The notes below the pieces were generated by a model. It was not told the DNA's origin. It saw nothing but the letters and a program-made list of their open reading frames with translations, and made no database searches. A DNA stretch of 64,000 nt. Source: JAWXBK01 sp040878185 (GTDB taxonomy: Bacteria; Pseudomonadota; Alphaproteobacteria; Dongiales; Dongiaceae). The number at the start of each line of letters is the position of its first letter. The first letter of the stretch is position 1. Positions 8,154-16,404 of this stretch are shown here, one piece after another. The stretch spans positions 3,960-67,959 of the forward strand of contig JBBDMS010000052.1 in assembly GCA_040878185.1 (NCBI GenBank), in the 5' to 3' direction. The translations under genes and the position numbers were made by a program.

Positions 8154-10298
8154 ATGATCCGGCAATACGAACTCGTCGAACTCGTCAAAACCTACGACCC
8201 GGGCGCGGATGAGGACAGCCTCAACCGCGCCTATGTTTTTGCGATGAAGGCGCACGGTTCGCAGTCGCGCGCCTCGGGCGATCCCTATTTCTCGCATCCG
8301 CTGGGCGTCTCCGAAATTCTCGCTCGGATGAAGCTCGACAGCGCCTCGATCATCACCGGGCTGCTCCACGACACCGTCGAGGACACCGACGCGACGCTCG
8401 AGGATATCGACCGGCTGTTCGGCCCCGAGATCAGCCGGCTGGTCGATGGCGTCACCAAGCTGACGCGGATCGAGCTGCAGTCCGATCACACGCGCCACGC
8501 CGAGAATTTCCGCAAGCTCGTACTTGCGATGTCCAACGACATCCGCGTGCTGCTGGTCAAGCTCGCCGACCGGCTGCACAACATGCAGACGCTGCATTAC
8601 ATCGACAACCCCGAGAAGCGCAAACGCATCGCCGCCGAGACGATGGAGATCTATGCGCCGCTCGCCGAGCGCATGGGTATGCAGCGGCTCAAGGACGAGC
8701 TCGAGGATCTGTCGTTCCGTGAGGTCAACAGCGACGCCTATCAGTCGATCGTCACCCGCCTCGAATTCCTGCGCAAGGAAGGCGTCGATCGTACGAGGCG
8801 GGTCATCGACGAGCTGAACAAGATGCTGAAGGATGGCGGGATCGACGCGAAGATCACCGGCCGCGAGAAGGCGCCATATTCCATCTGGCGCAAAATGCAA
8901 CACAAGAACGTCGAGTTCGAACAGCTCTCCGATATCATGGCGTTCCGCATCGTCGTCGACGACGTGCCGCATTGCTACCAGGCGCTGGGCCTGCTGCACG
9001 CGCATTACTCGATGGTGCCCGGCCGTTTCAAGGATTACATCTCGACGCCGAAGCCGAACGACTATCGTTCGCTGCACACTTGCCTGATCGGTCCCGAGCG
9101 GCAGCGGATCGAAGTGCAGATCCGCACGCTCGAGATGCACGAGATCGCCGAGTACGGTGTCGCCGCGCACTGGCAGTACAAGCAGGACGCGCGCAACGTC
9201 GAGGGAAGGCAGTATCGATGGCTGCGCGAGCTGCTCGATATCCTCGATCATGCCTCGGGTCCGGAAGAGTTTCTCGAGCATACCAAGCTCGAAATGTTCC
9301 AGGACCAGGTGTTCTGTTTCACGCCGAAGGGCGACCTGATCGCGATGCCGCGCGGGGCGACCCCGGTGGATTTCGCCTATGCGGTCCATTCGGAGGTCGG
9401 CGATACCTGCGTCGGCGCCAAGATCAACGGCCGCATCGTGCCGCTCTCGAGCGTGCTCAATAACGGCGACCAGGTCGAGATCGTCACCTCGAAGGCGCAG
9501 ACGCCGTCGCCGACCTGGGAACGGTTCGTCGTTACAGGCCGCGCGCGCTCGCGCATCCGCCGCTTCGTCCGCCAGCAGCAGCGCGGCCAATATATCGAGC
9601 TCGGCCGCGCCATGCTGGAGCGCGAGTTCCGGCATGAGAATTACGATTTCACGCTGAAGGGCATCGCTGGCGTCCTGAAGAAGTTCAAGGCCGACAATGC
9701 GGACGATCTGTTCGCAGCGGTCGGCGCGGGCCTGCATGGCGCGCGCGAAGTCCTGAACGCGGTCTATCCGGCGGCCAAGAACAAGCGCAAGCCGGAAGGC
9801 GTCGTCTCGCTGCTCGCGCATCGCCGCAAGAAGCAGAAAAGCACGAATGCGATCCCGATCACCGGGCTCATCCCCGGCATGGCGGTGCATTTCGCCGGTT
9901 GCTGCCATCCGCTGCCGGGCGACCGGATCGTCGGCATCGTTACCACCGGCAAAGGCGTCACGATCCATACGATCGACTGCGACACCTTGGAGAGTTTCGC
10001 CGAAACGCCGGAACGCTGGCTCGATGTCGGCTGGGAGCGCAGCGACGACGGTACGCAGCCGCATGTCGGGCGCCTCCATGTCGTGCTCTCGAACGAACCG
10101 GGCAGCCTCGGCAATCTCTCGACCATCATCGGCAAGGCCGAGGGCAATATCTCGAACCTGAAGATCACCAACCGCTCGACCGATTTCTTCGAGATGCTGG
10201 TCGATGTCGAAGTGCGCGACGTGCGCCATCTGACCGAGATCATGGCGGCCCTGCGTGCCGCACCGTCGATCAACTCGGTCGAACGCGCTCGGGGCTAG
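8154..10298 (+). CDS. Bifunctional (p)ppGpp synthetase/hydrolase, RSH family
   Basis: A 714-residue long RelA-SpoT homologue. The N-terminal HD hydrolase domain has HGSQSRASGDPYFSHP and the metal-binding HDTVEDT near residue 76. The synthetase domain contains GRFKDYISTPKPNDYRSLHT. Its RxKD form (RFKD) marks bifunctional enzymes, whereas monofunctional RelA has ExDD. A TGS domain (CFTPKGDLIAMPRGATPVDF) and a C-terminal ACT domain ending SINSVERARG follow. It is probably the main stringent-response enzyme of this organism. Its TAG is followed one base later by the start of an AT-rich orphan gene. Confidence 0.96.
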   Translation: MIRQYELVELVKTYDPGADEDSLNRAYVFAMKAHGSQSRASGDPYFSHPLGVSEILARMKLDSASIITGLLHDTVEDTDATLEDIDRLFGPEISRLVDGVTKLTRIELQSDHTRHAENFRKLVLAMSNDIRVLLVKLADRLHNMQTLHYIDNPEKRKRIAAETMEIYAPLAERMGMQRLKDELEDLSFREVNSDAYQSIVTRLEFLRKEGVDRTRRVIDELNKMLKDGGIDAKITGREKAPYSIWRKMQHKNVEFEQLSDIMAFRIVVDDVPHCYQALGLLHAHYSMVPGRFKDYISTPKPNDYRSLHTCLIGPERQRIEVQIRTLEMHEIAEYGVAAHWQYKQDARNVEGRQYRWLRELLDILDHASGPEEFLEHTKLEMFQDQVFCFTPKGDLIAMPRGATPVDFAYAVHSEVGDTCVGAKINGRIVPLSSVLNNGDQVEIVTSKAQTPSPTWERFVVTGRARSRIRRFVRQQQRGQYIELGRAMLEREFRHENYDFTLKGIAGVLKKFKADNADDLFAAVGAGLHGAREVLNAVYPAAKNKRKPEGVVSLLAHRRKKQKSTNAIPITGLIPGMAVHFAGCCHPLPGDRIVGIVTTGKGVTIHTIDCDTLESFAETPERWLDVGWERSDDGTQPHVGRLHVVLSNEPGSLGNLSTIIGKAEGNISNLKITNRSTDFFEMLVDVEVRDVRHLTEIMAALRAAPSINSVERARG

Positions 10299-10299
10299 T

Positions 10300-11241
10300 A
10301 TGTTGAATCAATCAGTGCCCCTTGGCGATGACCTTAAGAGCATTCTCATTGAAAAGGCGTACCGCTTCTGGAAACGTGATTTTTCAGAAGATGTTCGTAA
10401 TGTGAATCTAGAGTTAGCTAAGTACCAACAGGTCTCCGCAGGCTTCAGAGAAGATATACCCGCGATCCCATTTTCAAGTTATCCGTTCGATCTGTTTCCT
10501 GGTAACTGTATCGCGATCATCGGCCTTAATCCGGCCTATCAGAATCCGAAGAAGTTGACTGCGTACAGAGAGCAGGTAGAGCTACAGCAGTTTCACAAGG
10601 AAGGTCGCGCTGGATTTAACAAGTTCCTAAAGAACCGCGCCGACTATTTCACTGAAAGTAATCTTAATTATCACGGGGGACACTTCACAAAACTTGGTGG
10701 CTTTCTTGGCCGAACATTACTGAGTAACGCCGCTGAATATTCCGTAGATGACAAGCTGAATTGTTCAATGAAGATTTTCAGAAATTTCGTATTCGTTTCA
10801 GACTTTTTACCGTGGTTCTCAGAGAACACAAAGAATACATCGGCACAAAAGGTATCGAGTTCAAAATCAGATTCGTTGATGATGTATCGTTCTTTGCTGT
10901 CAGACATTTTGTGTGTATTGAAGCCTCGTTGGATTCAATGCAACGGACTGCAGATGGCGCAGTATGCAGAATGTGTTTTTGGACTAGGCGAGGGCGGGCT
11001 TATCGAGCGACGCTATGGCGAAAATGAGAAGTGGCGCATCTTGGTTTCAAGAATTGAGATTGAGCCGAGTGATGATTTGAAGGAAATCGTGCAGCCATTG
11101 CGTACATTTCTGTGTTTGCATAATTTTACTAGCAGCCGTTCGGGCCAAAGCTTTAAACATTTCAGCAAGATGTCGGAATGCCTAAGGACTTGGATAGGGG
11201 ATGAGGAAAGGTTCCAGTTCGATATGTTGTCTCCTCGATAG
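10300..11241 (+). CDS. Orphan protein with a UDG-superfamily-like pattern, AT-rich
   Basis: A 313-residue protein I do not recognise as a named family. CIAIIGLNPAYQNPK near residue 61 resembles motif 1 of the uracil-DNA glycosylase fold (strand plus GxNPG). WIQCNGLQMAQYAE resembles the strand before motif 2, and LCLHNFTSSRSG could stand in for the HPS motif. This is pattern similarity, not proof. Base and codon use are clearly more AT-rich than both neighbours, the start is one base after the rel stop, and the gene separates rel from pdxJ. Together these indicate recent acquisition. A nuclease or defence role is possible but unsupported. Confidence 0.75.
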   Translation: MLNQSVPLGDDLKSILIEKAYRFWKRDFSEDVRNVNLELAKYQQVSAGFREDIPAIPFSSYPFDLFPGNCIAIIGLNPAYQNPKKLTAYREQVELQQFHKEGRAGFNKFLKNRADYFTESNLNYHGGHFTKLGGFLGRTLLSNAAEYSVDDKLNCSMKIFRNFVFVSDFLPWFSENTKNTSAQKVSSSKSDSLMMYRSLLSDILCVLKPRWIQCNGLQMAQYAECVFGLGEGGLIERRYGENEKWRILVSRIEIEPSDDLKEIVQPLRTFLCLHNFTSSRSGQSFKHFSKMSECLRTWIGDEERFQFDMLSPR

Positions 11242-11334
11242 TTTCCGAGAAGCGAACCGTGAGATCGTTTGATGCAGTGCCCATAGGGGCAGCAATTCGG
11301 CGAATTTAGTATGAGGATTGACCAGAGGCATTCC

Positions 11335-12090
11335 ATGAAGCGCACTCTCAGACTGGGCGTAAACATCGATCACGTCGCGACGATCCGGAACGCGCGTGGC
11401 GGCCGGCATCCCGATCCCGTGCGCGCGGCGCGCCAGGCGGCGCAGGCCGGGGCCGACGGCATCACGGCGCATCTGCGCGAGGACCGGCGCCATATCTCCG
11501 ACGGCGACATCGAACGTCTCGCGCGCGAGATCGACCTGCCGCTCAATTTCGAGATGGCCGCCACCGACGAGATGCTCGATATCGCGCTGCGCTACAAGCC
11601 GAACGCCGGCTGCATCGTGCCGGAGAAACGCGAAGAGCGGACGACCGAAGGCGGGCTCGATGTCGCCGGTGGTCACAACCATCTTGCGCGCTTCACCCAT
11701 TCGCTGCGCGATGCCGGCATTCGCGTGTCCCTATTCATCGAACCGGATCCGCGCCAGCTCGATGCGGCGAAATCGCTCGGCGCCGACATCGTCGAGCTCC
11801 ACACCGGCGCCTATTGCGATACGGAAGGCAACGAACGCGCCCGCCATCTCGAACGGTTGATCGCAGGCGCCGCCTATGCCGAGGAGATCGGGCTCGAATG
11901 CCATGCCGGCCACGGGCTCACCTACGACACGGTCGGCCCGATCGCCGCGATCCCGACCCTGGTCGAACTCAATATCGGCCATTTCCTCGTCGGCGAGGCG
12001 ATCTTCTCCGGGCTGGAAAGCGCGATCCGGCGCATGCGCTCGATGATGGACACGGCGCGCGCCGAAGCCGGCGGCGAGCGCAGCGCCTGA
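11335..12090 (+). CDS. pdxJ: Pyridoxine 5'-phosphate synthase
   Basis: A 251-residue TIM-barrel enzyme that condenses 1-deoxyxylulose 5-phosphate with 3-amino-2-oxopropyl phosphate in the DXP-dependent vitamin B6 pathway. It begins LRLGVNIDHVATIRNARGG and has DGITAHLREDRRHI, CIVPEKREERTTEGG and ECHAGHGLTYDTV. I chose the ATG at 11335 because it gives the family's normal N-terminus with AGAGG upstream. An ATG at 11311 would add eight residues. pdxJ-acpS-lepB-rnc-era-recO is a conserved alphaproteobacterial order. Confidence 0.96.
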   Translation: MKRTLRLGVNIDHVATIRNARGGRHPDPVRAARQAAQAGADGITAHLREDRRHISDGDIERLAREIDLPLNFEMAATDEMLDIALRYKPNAGCIVPEKREERTTEGGLDVAGGHNHLARFTHSLRDAGIRVSLFIEPDPRQLDAAKSLGADIVELHTGAYCDTEGNERARHLERLIAGAAYAEEIGLECHAGHGLTYDTVGPIAAIPTLVELNIGHFLVGEAIFSGLESAIRRMRSMMDTARAEAGGERSA

Positions 12091-12126
12091 CATGCCGGTC
12101 TTCGATATGACAACCATCCGTCGCGC

Positions 12127-12561
12127 ATGATCATCGGCATCGGCCAGGACATCATCGACATCCGTCGCATCGAGCGGACGCTCGATCGCTTCGGCCAAAA
12201 GTTCGTCGACCGCATCTTCACCGATGTCGAACGCGCCAAGTCCGATCGCCGGGCGAACCGGGCCGCGAGCTATGCCAAGCGCTTCGCCGCGAAGGAGGCC
12301 TGCTCGAAGGCGCTCGGCACCGGCTTCGCGCGCGGCGTCTTCTGGCGCGATCTCGGCGTCGTCAATCTGTCGTCGGGCAAGCCCACCATGCGCCTCACCG
12401 GAGGTGCTGCGCGCCGGCTGGCCGAACTCACGCCGGCCGGCATGGTCGCCCAGATCGACATCACGCTCACCGACGACGGGCCGCAGGCACAGGCCTTCGT
12501 CATCATTTCGGCTTTGCCCGATCCGGGCGCGGTAACCGGGTCGGAGCGACGCCAGCCCTGA
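12127..12561 (+). CDS. acpS: Holo-[acyl-carrier-protein] synthase
   Basis: A 144-residue phosphopantetheinyl transferase that activates ACP for fatty-acid synthesis. It has the GIGQDIIDIRRIE start with the Mg-binding Asp, FTDVERAKSD, and YAKRFAAKEACSKALGTGF with the second metal ligand. The tail after SALPDPGA is slightly longer than in E. coli AcpS (126 residues). The gene lies 36 nt after pdxJ and before lepB. Confidence 0.94.
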   Translation: MIIGIGQDIIDIRRIERTLDRFGQKFVDRIFTDVERAKSDRRANRAASYAKRFAAKEACSKALGTGFARGVFWRDLGVVNLSSGKPTMRLTGGAARRLAELTPAGMVAQIDITLTDDGPQAQAFVIISALPDPGAVTGSERRQP

Positions 12562-12658
12562 CAAGCGGGCGCGGTCTCCCAGCCTTGACAAGGGCGTAAC
12601 CGGGCTGGCTTGATCCGCCGCGTCAAGCCCGCGAATCAAAGCGTTGGACCCCGTCACG

Positions 12659-13387
12659 ATGGCAGCCAAAAAAACCGGCGGCTTTCGCGAGACCTTTCGC
12701 ACCGTTTTCTATGCGGTGCTGATCGCCCTCGTGATCCGAACCTTCGCTTACGAACCCTTCAACATTCCGTCGGGGTCGATGTTGCCGACCTTGCTGATCG
12801 GCGACTATCTGTTCGTGTCGAAGTTCTCTTATGGCTACAGCCGCTATTCGCTGCCGTTCGGCCCGGGCCTGTTCGACGGGCGTGTTCTCGAAGCGATGCC
12901 CGAGCGCGGCGATGTCGCGGTCTTCAAGCTGCCGCGCGACAACAAGACCGACTACATAAAGCGCATCGTCGGTCTGCCCGGCGACACGATCCAGACGATC
13001 GGGGGCATCCTCCATATCAACGGCGTGGCGGTCGAGCGCGAGCAGATCGAGGACTACGTCGATTCCAATGGCGTCACCTACACGCAATATATCGAGACGC
13101 TGCCGAACGGCGTCGAGCATCGCATCATCGAGCGCAGCGACACCGGGTTTCTCGACAATGCCGGTCCGTTCGAAGTGCCCGAGGGGCATTACTTCGCGAT
13201 GGGCGACAATCGCGACAATTCGCAGGACAGCCGCGTCCTGAACGCGGTCGGCTATGTGCCGTCGGAGAATCTGATCGGCCGTGCCGAATTCCTGTTCCTC
13301 TCCGCCGACGAGAGCGCCGAATGGCTGCTGCCCTGGACCTGGTTCACGTCGATCCGCTACGAGCGGCTGTTCGAGGCGGTGAAGTGA
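12659..13387 (+). CDS. lepB: Signal peptidase I
   Basis: A 242-residue inner-membrane serine protease that removes signal peptides. One N-terminal membrane helix (VFYAVLIALVIRTFAYEPF) is followed by the catalytic serine in NIPSGSMLPTLL near residue 38, the catalytic lysine in DYIKRIVGLPGD near residue 100, and box E GDNRDNSQDSR near residue 181. I prefer the ATG at 12659; a TTG at 12644 would add five residues. The stop overlaps the GTG start of rnc by 4 nt. Confidence 0.94.
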   Translation: MAAKKTGGFRETFRTVFYAVLIALVIRTFAYEPFNIPSGSMLPTLLIGDYLFVSKFSYGYSRYSLPFGPGLFDGRVLEAMPERGDVAVFKLPRDNKTDYIKRIVGLPGDTIQTIGGILHINGVAVEREQIEDYVDSNGVTYTQYIETLPNGVEHRIIERSDTGFLDNAGPFEVPEGHYFAMGDNRDNSQDSRVLNAVGYVPSENLIGRAEFLFLSADESAEWLLPWTWFTSIRYERLFEAVK

Positions 13388-14067
13388 CGGCCGATCTCGA
13401 TCGGCTGCAGAAGACGCTCGATCATCAATTTTGCGATCAGGGCCTGCTCCAGGCGGCGCTGACCCATCGCAGCGCCGCACGCGACGGCGCACCCAGCAAT
13501 GAACGGCTGGAATTTCTCGGCGACCGCGTGCTCGGCCTGATCGTCGCCGACATGCTGTACAGCGCCTATCCCGACGAACCCGAAGGCGCGCTCGCCCGTC
13601 GCCATGCCGCACTGGTGCGCCGCGAGACCTTGGCCGATGTCGCGATCTCGCTCGACCTCGCCCCGCATATTCGCGCGGCACCGGCGGAAAGCGCCGAGGC
13701 GCGCGACAATCCGGCCATTCTCGCCAATGCCTGTGAGGCGATCATCGCAGCGATCTATCTCGATGCCGGGATCGAGGCCGCCCGCGATTTTCTCGAACGC
13801 CATTGGCAGCCTTTGATGGCCGCCGATCCGAAACCGCCCAAGGATGCGAAGACGACATTGCAGGAACGTATGCAGGGCGCCGGCCATCCTTTGCCGGACT
13901 ACGATATCGTCGAACGCAGCGGTCCGCCGCATTCGCCGCATTTTATTGTCGAGGTTCGCGTTGCCGGCGCGCCGCCGCAGCGCGGCGAGGGCCGCTCGCG
14001 TCGCACCGCGGAACAGGCGGCAGCGCAGGCCATGCTGACGGCGGTGGGTCATGTCGATGACGCCTGA
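13384..14067 (+). CDS. rnc: Ribonuclease III
   Basis: A 227-residue double-strand-specific RNase for rRNA and mRNA processing. The catalytic domain has NERLEFLGDRVLGL, and the C-terminal dsRNA-binding domain (from about KDAKTTLQERMQ to EQAAAQAML) is complete. The start is GTG at 13384, overlapping the lepB stop as GTGA. In the second catalytic motif the usual AD..EA reads ANACEA: residue 115 is Asn (AAT, 13726-13728) where E. coli has the metal-binding Asp114, while the partner Glu is kept at 118. Overlaps era by 17 nt. Confidence 0.94.
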   Translation: MTADLDRLQKTLDHQFCDQGLLQAALTHRSAARDGAPSNERLEFLGDRVLGLIVADMLYSAYPDEPEGALARRHAALVRRETLADVAISLDLAPHIRAAPAESAEARDNPAILANACEAIIAAIYLDAGIEAARDFLERHWQPLMAADPKPPKDAKTTLQERMQGAGHPLPDYDIVERSGPPHSPHFIVEVRVAGAPPQRGEGRSRRTAEQAAAQAMLTAVGHVDDA

Positions 14068-14974
14068 GAACCCCGATATTGCCACGCGCTGCGGCTTTGT
14101 CGCCGTCATCGGCGCGCCGAACGCCGGCAAGTCGACGCTGGTCAACCGTTTCGTCGGCGCCAAGGTTACGATCGTCTCGCCGAAGGTGCAGACGACGCGC
14201 ATGCGCGTCATGGGCGTTGCCGTATCCGGCGAAACCCAGCTCGTGTTCGTCGATACGCCCGGCATCTTCACGGCGCGCAAGCGCTTCGAGCGCGCGATGG
14301 TCAAGGCAGCCTGGCGGGGTGCCGCCGATTCCGATGTCGTGCTGCTGGTGGTCGACGTGTCGAAGCGTCATCCGCTGGACGATAACGAGGCCATCATCCA
14401 GTCGCTGCGTGCGCATGACCGCAAGGCTATCCTGGTCCTGAACAAGATCGACCTGATCAAACGCGATCAGTTGCTCGGCATCGCCGATACGCTGTTCGCA
14501 ACCGGGGTCTTCTCCGACGTGTTCATGATTTCCGCCGAACGCGGTGACGGTGCCGACGATCTGTTCGCTTCCCTGGTCGCGCGCATGCCGCAGGGGCCGT
14601 GGCATTTCCCCGAGGATCAGCTTTCCGACCTGCCGATGCGCATTCTCGCCGCCGAGATCGTCCGCGAGCATCTGTTCCGCCAGCTCTATCAGGAACTGCC
14701 TTACGCGCTGACGGTCGTACCCGAACTTTGGGAAGAATTCGAAGACGGCAGCGTGAAGATCAATGTCGCCATCGTCGTCGATCGCGACAGCCAGAAAGCG
14801 ATCGTGCTGGGCAAAGGCGGCCAGCAGGTGCGTGCCGTGCGCGTCGCGGCGCAGAACGAGCTCGCCGAAATGCTCGGCCGCCGCGTCCATCTCTTCCTGC
14901 AGGTGCTGGTGCAGTCGGACTGGATCGAGAAGCGCGAGCACTATCAGGCGCTCGGACTCGATTTCGAGGCCTAG
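14051..14974 (+). CDS. era: GTPase Era
   Basis: A 307-residue essential GTPase that binds the 3' end of 16S rRNA during 30S maturation. The G1 P-loop is GAPNAGKST near residue 21, the switch region contains QTTRMRV, G3 is DTPGIF, G4 is NKIDLI, and the C-terminal KH domain contains IVLGKGGQQVRAV near residue 255. It overlaps the end of rnc, so the two are translationally coupled. Length is normal for the family. Confidence 0.96.
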   Translation: MSMTPENPDIATRCGFVAVIGAPNAGKSTLVNRFVGAKVTIVSPKVQTTRMRVMGVAVSGETQLVFVDTPGIFTARKRFERAMVKAAWRGAADSDVVLLVVDVSKRHPLDDNEAIIQSLRAHDRKAILVLNKIDLIKRDQLLGIADTLFATGVFSDVFMISAERGDGADDLFASLVARMPQGPWHFPEDQLSDLPMRILAAEIVREHLFRQLYQELPYALTVVPELWEEFEDGSVKINVAIVVDRDSQKAIVLGKGGQQVRAVRVAAQNELAEMLGRRVHLFLQVLVQSDWIEKREHYQALGLDFEA

Positions 14975-14997
14975 GCGCCGCCCGGGAGCCGTACGCA

Positions 14998-15735
14998 ATG
15001 GAGTGGACCGAGGAGGGGATCGTCCTCAGCGCGCGCCGGCACGGCGAGGGCGCGGCGGTCGTATCGATCGTCACCCGCGGTCAGGGCCGCTTTGCGGGAC
15101 TGGTCAAAGGCGGGTCGAGCCGCCGTCAGGCCGGTCGATATGAGGCCGGCAACCGCGTGATCGCGACCTGGCGGGCGCGGCTCTCCGAGCATCTCGGCAA
15201 CTTCACCTGCGAAGTCATGGCCAACCCCTCGGCCGGGTTGTTCGACCAGCCTCTGCGGTTGGCGGCGCTGACCGCGGCCACATCCGTGGCCGAAGCCGTG
15301 CTGCCCGAGCGCGAGCCGCATCCCGCCGTCCATGACGGGCTGGATCGGCTTCTGGCGGCGCTGGAGGCCGATCCCGACCCGCTCTGGCAGGCGCGCTATG
15401 TCCGTTGGGAACTGGCGCTGCTGGCGGAACTCGGCTTCGGGCTCGACCTCACCCGCTGCGCCATCTCCGGCGCGCGCGAGGGGCTTGCCTTCGTCTCGCC
15501 GCGGACCGGCCGCGCGGTCACCGCCGAAGCGGGCGCCCCCTGGTACGGCCAGCTCTTCGTGTTACCGGCCTTCCTCGTCGATCCCGCGATGCCGGCCGAA
15601 AGCGCGCAGGCGGCGCGCGCCGGTCTCGCACTGACCGGCCATTTCCTCGAGCGCCATGTGTTCCTGCATCGCATCTCGGGCGAACCCGCCGCGCGGCGTC
15701 GCCTGATCCAGCGCCTCATCAGGGAAGGCGGGTGA
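14998..15735 (+). CDS. recO: DNA repair protein RecO
   Basis: A 245-residue mediator of RecA loading in the RecFOR pathway. The N-terminal OB fold starts MEWTEEGIVLSARRHGEG and includes GRFAGLVKGGSSRRQ. A helical C-terminal domain contains LAELGFGLDLTRCAISGA, but only one of the zinc-finger cysteines of the longer RecO proteins is visible. The gene starts 23 nt after era and ends the conserved run. Accessory DNA follows before parC. Confidence 0.92.
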   Translation: MEWTEEGIVLSARRHGEGAAVVSIVTRGQGRFAGLVKGGSSRRQAGRYEAGNRVIATWRARLSEHLGNFTCEVMANPSAGLFDQPLRLAALTAATSVAEAVLPEREPHPAVHDGLDRLLAALEADPDPLWQARYVRWELALLAELGFGLDLTRCAISGAREGLAFVSPRTGRAVTAEAGAPWYGQLFVLPAFLVDPAMPAESAQAARAGLALTGHFLERHVFLHRISGEPAARRRLIQRLIREGG

Positions 15736-15793
15736 GGGGCGGTATCTGCTGATCGCCTTTAGTTGGTACGCACTATTTCTGGTTCTTCTGATT

Positions 15794-15820
15794 CGTCATC
15801 GCCGGGCTTGACCTGAACTC
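15794..15820 (+). repeat. Solo partial copy of the inverted-repeat end
   Basis: The string cgtcatcgccgggcttgacc occurs here and then breaks off (tgaactcttgcgg follows instead of the second hairpin arm). It lies about 75 nt upstream of a full copy of the same end at 15870, in the same orientation. It is probably a remnant of an earlier insertion or a tandem partial duplication. Confidence 0.6.
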
Positions 15821-15896
15821 TTGCGGGCACACACAAGTTATCAATCCATAATCGACACCCACCCATAATCGTCATCGCCGGGCTTGACCCGGCGAT

Positions 15897-15906
15897 NNNN
15901 NNNNNN
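15897..15906. other. Assembly gap (10 N)
   Basis: Ten N within the left repeat of the GIY-YIG element. Both flanks carry the same cccggcgat core, so assembly collapse at a hairpin-forming repeat is the likely cause. Confidence 0.99.
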
Positions 15907-15944
15907 CCCCCCGCCCGGCGATCCACCATGCCGAGGCTTCGTCC

Positions 15945-16235
15945 ATGGGTGGTTATGTTTACATTCTGGCAAGCGATCGGAACGGAACGCTTTACATCGG
16001 CGTGACCAACGATCTCGTGCGAAGGGTCTATGAGCACCGCGAGGAGGTCGTCGAAAGTTTCACGGAGCGACACAACGTCAAACGGCTGGTCTACTTCGAG
16101 CGCCACGAGGACATCCGCGATGCGATACAACGCGAGAAGAATCTGAAAAAATGGCCGCGGATATGGAAAGTCACCTTGGTAGAAGAGGCCAATCCCAACT
16201 GGCACGAACTCTATCCCACGATTGCCGGTGCGTAG
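15945..16235 (+). CDS. Small GIY-YIG nuclease-superfamily protein
   Basis: A 96-residue single-domain protein. GYVYILASDRNGTLYIGVTN holds the paired Tyr motifs (YVY and YIG), and RRVYEHREEV holds the conserved Arg and Tyr/His. IQREKNLKKWPRIWKV carries the Glu expected to bind the catalytic metal. Such small stand-alone members (YhbQ/UPF0213-like) are frequent and often multicopy in alphaproteobacteria, and their substrate is uncertain. The ATG at 15945 directly abuts repeat sequence and the downstream repeat begins 25 nt after the stop, so the gene sits inside an inverted-repeat element. Confidence 0.88.
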   Translation: MGGYVYILASDRNGTLYIGVTNDLVRRVYEHREEVVESFTERHNVKRLVYFERHEDIRDAIQREKNLKKWPRIWKVTLVEEANPNWHELYPTIAGA

Positions 16236-16404
16236 GTCATGGAGGGGAGCTCAGTCGTTCCGTGGATTGCCGGGTCTTCGCCCGGCAATGACGATTGTGT
16301 GAGCCGGGCAGGATGCACAGGTGCTTCGCGTCAACGCAGGCCCCCTTGCCGCGCCGCCGGGAATCGCTTAACCGACGGCTGGCGCGTGTGAACGGAGGCA
16401 TGTC

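Larger units (their letters stand above)
15870..16295. mobile_element. Repeat-bounded element carrying a GIY-YIG gene
   Basis: The left end has cgtcatcgccgggcttgacc followed by cggcgat, a 10-N gap, and then gcccggcgatccaccatg with ccgaggctt. If the gap conceals a short duplication, this end matches the left end of the element at 29909 over about 43 nt. The right end (16260-16295) is ccgtggattgccgggtcttc followed by gcccggcaatgacgat, the inverted partner. A single gene, a GIY-YIG nuclease, lies between. The short non-coding copies elsewhere have the same ends without a gene. No flanking target-site duplication is obvious. Confidence 0.6.

Noticed and set aside
7536..10229. Minus-strand open frame of about 900 codons opposite rpoZ and rel
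   Set aside because: It is a shadow of the GC-rich codon pattern of rpoZ and rel, runs through the N gap, has no recognisable domain, and its residue composition (Arg, Asp, His, Gln rich) is that of antisense frames.
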